A DNA stretch of 64,000 nt. Origin: Rhabdophis nuchalis (taxonomy: Eukaryota > Chordata > Lepidosauria > Squamata > Natricidae). This document shows, piece by piece, positions 31,846-64,000 of this stretch. The DNA is taken from the NCBI GenBank assembly GCA_039707465.1, contig CM077648.1, positions 21,948,119 to 22,012,118 on the forward strand, given 5' to 3'. The notes under the pieces were generated by a model that was not told the origin of the DNA, did not search any database, and saw only the letters and a list, made by a program, of their open reading frames with translations. The position numbers and the translations under genes were made by a program. The stretch's first letter is position 1. The number at the start of each line of letters is the position of its first letter.

Positions 31846-32245
31846 CCATATTTTTCAGAGTATAAGACGCACTGGAGTATAAGACACACCAAGATTTTGA
31901 AGAGGCAAATAAAAAAAAAAAGTTTTTGCACTCTGCAGACCTCCCCAAAATGGCCCATTTTTCATCAAAAAAAAGGGGCATGAATAGCCTTTATGAGGCT
32001 TATAGAGTGCTCCGGAAGGCTGGAGGGGCAAAATTGAGCGAAAAACAGCCTGTTTTTCACTCATTTCTGCCCTCCCCAGCCCCCAGGAGCACTCTGAAAG
32101 CCTCATACGGGCTCTGCACGGCCTTTTTAGTAAAGGGGGCGGGGTTTTGGGAGGCAAAAAATGCTGTATTCAGTGTATGAGGCACCCAGATTTTCAGCCT
32201 CTTTTTTGAGGGAAAAAGGTGCGTCCTATACTCTGAAAAATATGG
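31846..32245. mobile_element. DNA transposon-like MITE with 25-bp terminal inverted repeats
   Basis: CCATATTTTTCAGAGTATAA at the left and TATACTCTGAAAAATATGG at the right, with GACGCAC and GTGCGTC continuing inward. Interior not coding. About 300 bp downstream of the gene B stop. Confidence 0.88.
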
Positions 32246-32550
32246 AAGATACAATTGATCCTCTTCCCCCCACTTTGGAGCCTTAAAATTGGATTATTCT
32301 CTTTCTGTGATAATTAAAACTAAGACCACGACTTGGATTTTTCCCCCCTTTCATCTGGGGCCAAGTAAAATCAACTTTCCATCATGTAAATCGTGTCGTT
32401 TATGCTATGGCCTAAACATAAACACGCCAAGAAACAAAATAGGAATGTCTTTTTCCAGTATTTTCAGAGCAAACATAAGGCCAAGGAAAAGGGTAATCTT
32501 CGTGGTTCCCATGCTAAAGACTTCCAGACCGATTCAGCAAGCTGAGCCAC

Positions 32551-47838
<15,288 letters not shown>

Positions 47839-48302
47839 GTCTGCAAACTACCTACTGCAACGAAGATCTTTCCACTCCGCTTTCGGAGAACCCTGGTCTA
47901 CCGCTTTGGAAAACTGGGAGGCAAAAAAAGTAGAAGCGACTTCAGTAAACCAGTATCGCCAACAATATTGGCTTCCAGCATCGAGATTCCTTTTAGGGTC
48001 AAAGAGCGGTCTAAAGCAAACCCTTCTTTCAGTTGAACTTTTCGCTTGCCGTAGGCGCGCCGCCGAGGACTCTGGGGAATGGAGTCAAATCTGCATACTA
48101 CAGCGCTAGCTAGCCTATTTTCTTAAGTCATCCGCGTGTGATAATATGCTGTAACCGTCACAAGAATAATCTTCACCTAGCAGTTTGTATAAAGGGACTT
48201 TATGTGTAAATTCGTTTCCATCTATACACTGACTTTTTCGTATGCAAAGGACATTATTTGATTTACCAGATGTAGGGGAAGATTACAACTCTGAAATACC
48301 TA

Positions 48303-48437
48303 CAGGGGTCTGCAAAATCGGCTCTTTTAAGACTGGTGGACTTCAACTCCCAGAGTTCCCCAGCCAGCTATGCTGGCTGGGGAACTCTGGGAGTTGAAGT
48401 CCACCATTCTTAAAAGACCCGACTTTGCAGACCCCTG
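48303..48437. mobile_element. Palindromic foldback MITE
   Basis: CAGGGGTCTGCAAAATCGG to CGACTTTGCAGACCCCTG; arms share GGACTTCAACTCCCAGAG with the 46181 element and meet at GCTATGCTGGC. About 465 bp upstream of gene B exon 1. Confidence 0.92.
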
Positions 48438-49139
48438 CAATAGGACAATGATCCTTTTTCCTGGTTTGCTTGCTTGCTTGTTTGTTTCGTGATTTGGAGA
48501 GAAGCAGAAGCACTTTCGTCCTTAAAAGACTGAAAATAGCTTTTCATGTTGGACTGAGACCAGAGAAACCAGCAACCAAAGTTCTCTGGATGATTTGGGT
48601 CTCTTTCTCAACCCAATCTGTACTTGCTGTGGGGGAAAATGGAAGGAGGGACTTTTGAATGTGCTTGGTGCTGCTGGAGAAAAAAACAGAGCATTAAACT
48701 AGGAGGTAATAATAGGATGATATTTTCCCCCTGAGAAATGGGGGACTGTCTTCAATTCTTCAGTAATGTCTAATCCAACTTGCAGCTGAATTACTTATTA
48801 AATATTACTGAATTTATATCCTGCATTCCTGTTTAAACGAACACGAGTTGGGTTAAAGGTATAACCAACTGGGTGGGATTTGTTTTTGTTTTTGGCAAAG
48901 AAAGGATTTGCCATTGTTTCCTTCCTAAGGGTGAGAAAGAATGACTGTCCCTCACTGAATGTAAATGCAATGTAAAATCAATGTAACTGCTGATTTTAAG
49001 ACTACAGTAAGACTAAAATTCATGTGCCCTCTTGATATAACGGTTACAAAACAAAAATAAAACAGTGGCATTGGGTATTATGTGAGCTAAGTCTTGTACA
49101 GTGAGGCTCAGTATAAATGGCACATCGCCCGGTGACACT

Positions 49140-49400
49140 GAATTCACATTGCATTTTGAGGATATTAAAACACATGTCATAAAAGCCAGGGAGGGATCTT
49201 CCCTGACCTGGTTTTACACATGTGTCTCCTGCTCTCTATCATTCTGGATGTTGGATATTTTGCTTTGGAAAAGAACTTGCCAGAATATAGTGATCCATCC
49301 AACATATTCCTGTGGCTATGATCTATGCTGGAGAATGACCTCACCAATAGAGGGATTTATGTGTGCACTTATTAGGAGTTTCCAGTGACTTCTTTTTTAT
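49140..49400 (-). pseudogene. Decayed ADH exon 3 with intron flanks
   Basis: Bases 49208-49322 read, on the minus strand, IIATGIC then MDHYIL, SSFPK, and then two stop codons (TGA TAG). They match gene B exon 3 (40246-40387) but are 115 rather than 142 bp. Homology continues into both flanks: 49150-49200 matches 40185-40245, and 49323-49395 matches 40388-40465, so this is a genomic copy, not a retrocopy. Splice-like borders survive. It lies upstream of gene B exon 1, between genes A and B. I found no companion exons. Confidence 0.85.
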
Positions 49401-50169
49401 ATCATAAACTAGCTGATAATGGGCCATAGCCAGGGTATGTATTTATCCCATTGCTGTAATAGAGGGAGCCCCCTTGTGTAATACTGTGAAGCTGTTACCT
49501 TGGCAAGTCCACTGTGCCGTACAGTAGAAACCATTTTAAGGCACAACAGGCTGTATCTTAAAAGGACTTGAATCCATACTGCATACTATCGCTTTCAAAA
49601 GTACTGTGACTTGACACTATACATAATTCAGTATTTTTCATTTCAGCTGCCCAGGCATTCTGGAGATTTGCTGGACCACACACACATGGACAGACAAACA
49701 CACACAAACACACCCCGAGGGGTGTCTTACCCCCATAGTATTTGTTTCCAGAGAGTAAGTGATCTGTGTACCAAGTTGAAATTGGTATATATATAATAGA
49801 TAATTGTTTTCAATTATTTACATATATATATATATATATAATAGATAATTGTTTTCAATTATATATGCTGGCATATATATATGCTGGCATTGCTTGCTTC
49901 GGGTATTTTCCCGTGTATAAGGCATGGAAATGTTATTGCAACGTTTTGACAATATCTCACTTGTCATCGTCAGGCTTTGGTCTGTCGTCAGATATATAAT
50001 AGATAATTGTTTTCACAACTTCCTGTTAGGGCCCCATTAAGGGAGGAGACATACTGTTTCCCTCTCCCCCTTTCGCCTCATCATCAGAGACCATCTAGAC
50101 AGAGAACCATGAAATTACCTTGTGTAAATTTTTCTAGATATGTGTGTTACTTTTATGATCAGCTCATAA

Positions 50170-50242
50170 AACTAACTAACTAACTAACTAACTAACATTG
50201 ATCAGCTCATAAAACTAACACACACACACACACACACACATA
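50170..50242 (+). repeat. (AACT)n and (CA)n microsatellites
   Basis: AACT units 50172-50196, then a repeat of TGATCAGCTCATAAAACTAAC and a CA run 50218-50240. Confidence 0.93.
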
Positions 50243-50599
50243 TTGTTTGTGTTCAAGTAATTGAGAAGTTTTGCCTGAAAGAAACATCTGTTTTTCAAAT
50301 TTCTGTATGGTCTGATTTGATTACTCAGAAGAAATCTGTTCATAGTCTGAAAAGAAATATTTGAATTATGACATCTGTACTATGAATCAGTATTATAGTT
50401 TTCTAGTTAACATGGATGACTGCAGCTAAATACTCAAAATAGATAAACAAGTATGACAGTTCATAAGAAACATCATTTTTTATAAGAAGCAAATATATTC
50501 CAAATCATTCCAAATTCAGCATAGTTGTTGATTAAAGAGGCAACAGCATAAATATTCCTGGTAAATCAAACTCGGTTTTGTTTTTTGGGGTTTTTGTTT

Positions 50600-51195
50600 T
50601 TTTGCTGCCAGGAGCTGGGTTATGCTTTTTTTTAAAGATAGAATGAGTATCCAATGGTATGTTTACTCATTACTGGAAATGGACATAGTGCATGTGCACC
50701 ACAGAATGTGGTAGCTAGAATTATATTTGCACAATATTGGAAAAGTGAAGAGATTCCTATTGACAAGAAGGTGATTACGGTAGGAAAATATTAGAATGTG
50801 CAGAAATGAATAGACTAACACTAGCAATTAAGGAGACGGAACAAACTGATTGTTATAGGATATGCGAAGCATTTTACCAATGGTTAGAGAATAAAAAAGG
50901 AAATTGGAAATAAAGGAAGAAGATAAGAATAGAAAATACATTAAGATAGATATGAGAATAAAATGGCAACTGATAACATGAGTATGCTGAGAATAATCAT
51001 GTTTAATATTATTATTGTATTTTTATTAGCAGATATGCTATAAAGGAAATGAAGAGCTTTACAATGTTTAACTGTTCAATGTATTATAATCTATGGAAGG
51101 ATGTTGCACAGAAATATTTGTACCCAGCCGACACACTGCTTAAGGAAAGATGGAATATTTATATTTTTTAAATTGAAAAATAAATTAAAAAACGG
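50600..51195 (+). mobile_element. L1 LINE 3' fragment
   Basis: Broken coding of the L1 ORF2 C-terminus (ARIIFAQYWKSEEIP; later CEAFYQWLENKKGNWK), then an AT-rich 3' UTR ending in AATAAATTAAAAAA. The L1 call rests on the AQYWK-type motif. Confidence 0.7.
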
Positions 51196-51290
51196 TGTGT
51201 GTGTGTATACGTGTATGTGTATATACATATATATATACATACACACACACAAATACACGTATACATTTATGTATGTTTACATATATGTGT
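51196..51290 (+). repeat. Alternating purine-pyrimidine tract
   Basis: GTGTGTGTATACGTGTATGT through ATATATACATACACACACAC, at the 3' tail of the L1 fragment. Confidence 0.9.
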
Positions 51291-52139
51291 AAAAAAAAAA
51301 GGAGAAAAGACCAGTGTAGTAAAGGAAAAAAACCTCCAAAATGATTTTAGTTGCTACTATTTCATCTAGGAATCTTTTTCCTCCAATACACAGAAGCTAC
51401 ACAATTGAGATCATGATCCATGAGGTAAAATTCTAATCTGCACCTGACGTTCTCTACTTTCTGTATTGCTCATAATTCCTAGCCTAGATCTACATTTCTC
51501 TTTGATTCTTTCAATGCCTGAACTTCCTGAGATGGGATCTTTTTTTGAACAGCTAAGATAGTGAAAATAAATATTTTGAATCCTGGTATTATGTCAGTAG
51601 ATAATGCCTTCATTCCTTGTTTGAGGGTTTTCTGAAGGCCCCCATATAAGCATTGAGGAAGAAAATAAGTAATCTGATGCAAGAGGTTTATTATTTTACA
51701 ATAACATCATATGGGAATGCTCAAAATTACTAACCCAATAGTATCTCAAATCCCTTGGGGAATAGTGAATCTCTAGCCAATGTTCTATCAAGTTGTCCCA
51801 TATATAAGTGAATTCTCTTGCAAAATATTTTGGCTCCTATTCCTTGGCACTCTTAAGTGATAAAAAGCGCCAAACAATTATAAAAGAATTATGAGGGATA
51901 AAGTTTCTCTCTTGACCTTTCATCCATTATTCTATGTTAAAGGAGAAGGACAAAGCTGCTGTTGATGCTTGTGATTTTTTTTAAGTGTAAGTGAATAGCC
52001 AATCTAACTGTAAATGAATAACCAACAGTGTTTTTTCTTCTAATCTTGTCTTTCCATCTTGGCATGTATGGGGTTACAGATTGGCACTACATGGGAGGCA
52101 ATTCAATAATGCCAATTTATTTTTTCATCCTACCTTCAT

Positions 52140-52560
52140 GATTTTATTTATTTATTTATTTATTATTCATATTTGTAACCCGCACCCATCTCACCACAAA
52201 GGGACTCGGGGCGGCGCACAGAAATTTAAAATAAATATACATATATACAAAATATTAACATTCAACAACTAAATTAAATCAAAACCCTGCGTTAAAATAA
52301 ATTTAAAACCCATAAATTAAAACTTTGATTAGCTACAAGTCAGTACGGTGCGGAGTAGTTCATGCCAGGCCGGCTAGATGAAAGAAGTGTGTTTTTAAGT
52401 GCTGGCGGAACAAGCGGAGGAGGTCCGAGATGATACGGAGTTCGGGAGGTAGGTCGTTCCAGAGGGATGGGCCCACCACAGAGAAGACCCTTCCCCTGGG
52501 AGCCGCCAACCAGCATTGCCCGGTCGACGGCACCTGGAGAAGACCCTCAAAGAACTCAAT
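52140..52560 (-). mobile_element. L2 LINE 3' fragment
   Basis: Starts with an ATTT tail, then GGGACTCGGGGCGGCGCACA and the antisense C-terminal coding part (WNDLPPELR in translation). Older than the gene C copies. Confidence 0.88.
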
Positions 52561-52611
52561 GTACTTAATACACCTTTTGCTTGCTATTTTACCCACAATC
52601 CCAATCCTATT

Positions 52612-52745
52612 ATGTGATCAAGGCTGAGAGAGAGTGACTGACCCAAAGTCACCCAACTTTTCATGCCTAAGGGGGGACTAGAATTCACCGTATCCTGATT
52701 TCTAGCTTAGTGCCTTTAACTTATAGACCAAACTGACTCTCTTTA
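52612..52745 (-). mobile_element. tRNA-derived SINE, family 3
   Basis: GAGAGAGTGACTGACCCAAAG, GGACTAGAATTCACCGTATCC, ending AGACCAAACTGACTCTC. Confidence 0.8.
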
Positions 52746-52942
52746 TTTTATTTTGTTATACTTGAAAAAAAAATTCTAATCTCAGAAGAACTTCAACAAG
52801 CTGCTAATATTTGTACCAAATAAAAAGTCATGTATCATTTTCCATCTTGAATTTGTAAAAATATAAATTCCATCCCGCCACTCCAAAAAGTGGGGGGGAA
52901 ATAAAAGCACAGAAATGGTGATAAAATTAATTTTAAAATTAA

Positions 52943-53364
52943 AGTTGCGCGCCCCATCCACTGGGGCAAGATGTTCGCCCCCAATGGCCAGCGATGGAGT
53001 CAGCTGGTTGAATCGGGCAGCCGGAAACCACAGCCACTCAGTCTTGGTCGGGTTGAGCCTGAGTCCGTTTCTTCCCATCCAGATCCGCACGGCTTCCAGG
53101 CACTGGCACATCACCGCTACGGCATCGTTGGGGTGGTTTGGGGTAGATATATACAGCTGAGTATCATCAGCGTAGAGATGGTACTCTACCCCAAAACCAC
53201 GGATGATCTCACCCAGCGGCTTCATATATGTGTTAAACAGGAGAGGCGAGAGGACCGACCCCTGAGGCACCCCACATGTGAGGGGTCTCGGGGTCGACCT
53301 CTGCTCTCCTGTCAACACAAATTGCGATCGGCCAGAGAGGTAGGAGGAGAACCACCGTAAAGCA
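52943..53364 (-). mobile_element. L2 LINE reverse transcriptase fragment
   Basis: Antisense RT core, open across this stretch: CGVPQGSVLSPLLFNTYMK, YADDTQLYIS, CLEAVRIWMG. Truncated both ends; joins a foldback element near 53365. Confidence 0.9.
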
Positions 53365-53900
53365 CAGGGGAGTGGTGTGCAGGCATGCCACACCCATAAT
53401 GCTATGTGCCATGAACCCAGCGTGCATGCGTGAACGACCAGCACTCCTCCCTGTTTTTGGCATGCTTTTTTCGCCCTCCCCAGGCTCCAGAGGCTTTATA
53501 GGAAGCCTCCAGAGTGTGAAAAACCAGCCCTACTGGCAAACCGGAAGTCCAAACTTCTGGTTTGCTTGTAGGGCCAGTTTTAGCCCTCCAAAGCATTCCC
53601 CAAAGGCTCCGGAGCATGAAAAACAGCCCTATGAGCAAAAAACAGCCCTATGAGCAAAAACAGCCCTATGAGCAAATCGGAAGTCACTTCTGGGTTGCTC
53701 ATAGGATCGTTTTTTTGCTCTCCAGAGCCTTCAGGGAAGCCTCCTGAATGTTCCGGAGAGCTAAAACCGGCCTTACGAGCAAACCGGAAGTACGCTCCCA
53801 AACTGCTGGTTTGCCCACAGGGTCAGTTTTTTGCGCTCCGGAGGGTTCAGGAAGCCTCCAGAGGGTGAAATATGGCCCCAAAAGAAGGCCAAAGTCAGCT
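53365..53900. mobile_element. hAT-like MITE body with internal duplication
   Basis: CCAGGCTCCAGAGGCTT, then three variants of a CTCCGGAG...CAAACCGGAAGT motif at 53530, 53680 and 53780. Shares its body with 5920-6335. Ends not defined. Confidence 0.6.
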
Positions 53901-54441
53901 TGCAAGTGGACAGGGCAACACCTCACATGGATGAGTTACAACTTCAACAAAGCACCTATTTCCCTACCCACAAGAGCCACTGAATTTTATGCATGGGCCG
54001 TGCATTTATCTATTTCTCTATGTTGTGAAAATAATTTGCGAGAAAAAAGGTTATGCACACAATTTTATAAATCCCTTGTGTTTTAGGGGCACATAATTAA
54101 CCAATCATGAGAGAGAGTGGGGGGCGGGGAAGAGGGAGATGATAAAATAGGAAAAGTGTACAAAACACAGGAATGTTAAGCATGTTTATAACTCTATGTT
54201 GCCTAATGTTTGTTTTCGAGTGGGACTGCCTTAATTTCAGGGTTGTCTTCCTCGCGGGTAAATTCAGCAGTAATAATAACACGTGAACCAGAACGGGGAG
54301 AAAAGAGATAGAAAGAAAAGAAATAATTCTGTTTCTGTTGACTGACTTATTGAAGTATATATGCTGCATAATGCATTTCTGGTGGATTTCAGAGATAAGA
54401 CTGAAATGATGGTTTTCTATTCTTCTTCCAAACCAGAGGCT

Positions 54442-63723
<9,282 letters not shown>

Positions 63724-63965
63724 CTAGAACAAAGGCAGAAGATAACTCATTGTAGTATATTATTTTAGGCTTAACGTACATTAATCTCTGTTAAATCCTT
63801 CAACCTCAATTTTCAGGAAGAGCTATAAGTACAAGGATTAAAATATGGTAACTTCCCATAGAAAAATTCAGTTAATTATTTTTTTATATGTTGGAATTAT
63901 TTAAAGATTACAAGAATCACTTCTAAAACCTCATTCATTTTAAAAAGCGAGATAACAAAAATAGA

Positions 63966-64000
63966 GAGTTTGGTCTAGTGGTTAAAACTCCTCTGCTCAC
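63966..64000 (+). mobile_element. tRNA-derived SINE, family 3, cut by window edge
   Basis: GAGTTTGGTCTAGTGGTTAA matches the A-box end of the family; remainder is outside the window. Confidence 0.6.

Larger units (their letters stand above)
24903..32550. other. Intergenic region between genes B and C
   Basis: Upstream of gene C exon 1. 24903-25890 is the least repetitive part and is where the gene C promoter should be; I see no clear TATA box. The rest is repeats (25900-26745, 27755-28395, 28893-29832, 30466-30866, 31437-32245) with unassigned AT-rich stretches at 26750-27750, 28390-28890 and 30870-31430. Confidence 0.6.
47839..54441. other. Intergenic region between genes A and B
   Basis: Contains the foldback MITE at 48303, the decayed ADH exon at 49208-49322, an L1 fragment, two L2 fragments and a MITE body. 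47839-48300 is the candidate promoter of gene B. 49400-50600, 51300-52080 and 53900-54440 show nothing I can name. Confidence 0.6.

Overview
The window looks like nuclear DNA of a squamate reptile, most likely a snake. The genes are intron-rich with GT-AG boundaries. The space between exons is filled with L2 and CR1 LINEs, L1 remnants, tRNA-type SINEs, many hAT-like foldback elements with 8-bp target duplications, LTR fragments and abundant microsatellites. The organism call is inference from repeat style and from the genes; no species marker is present.

The only host genes I can support are three head-to-tail, minus-strand, zinc-dependent medium-chain alcohol dehydrogenases (ADH). Their exons follow the conserved vertebrate nine-exon plan (about 18, 102, 139-142, 88, 211-223, 261-264, 136, 139 and 25 coding bases). 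From upstream (right) to downstream (left): gene A, exons 3-9 at 63723-54442, with exons 1-2 beyond the right edge; gene B, all nine exons at 47838-32551, 376 residues; gene C, all nine exons at 24902-5726, 377 residues. All three keep the catalytic zinc ligands (Cys46, His67, Cys174), the four structural-zinc cysteines, the GLGGVG NAD loop and Asp223, so all look able to make NAD-dependent enzymes. B and C are close paralogues sharing an extra exon-3 residue, Cys at position 93 and an unusual Trp-Ile after the exon-5 pocket segment. A is more like class I/IV ADH, with a class-V-like C-terminal end.

Layout: 1-5.7 kb is repeat-rich sequence downstream of gene C. 5.7-24.9 kb is gene C, with a recent 519-bp tandem duplication that copies most of exon 8, and two sense L2 elements either side of exon 3; the one in intron 2 still carries a 1014-codon endonuclease/reverse-transcriptase frame. 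24.9-32.5 kb is intergenic repeats. 32.5-47.8 kb is gene B, whose intron 2 holds a 2.63-kb hAT-like element with a GC-rich series of hairpins. 47.8-54.4 kb is intergenic and contains a decayed ADH exon 3. 54.4-64 kb is gene A, with two LTR-type insertions in its introns.

The three enzymes probably oxidise alcohols and retinoid-like or other hydrophobic alcohols with NAD. Differences at positions 47, 48, 93 and 294 suggest the paralogues have diverged in cofactor release rate and substrate range. No prokaryotic operon, CRISPR array, rRNA or functional tRNA gene was seen.
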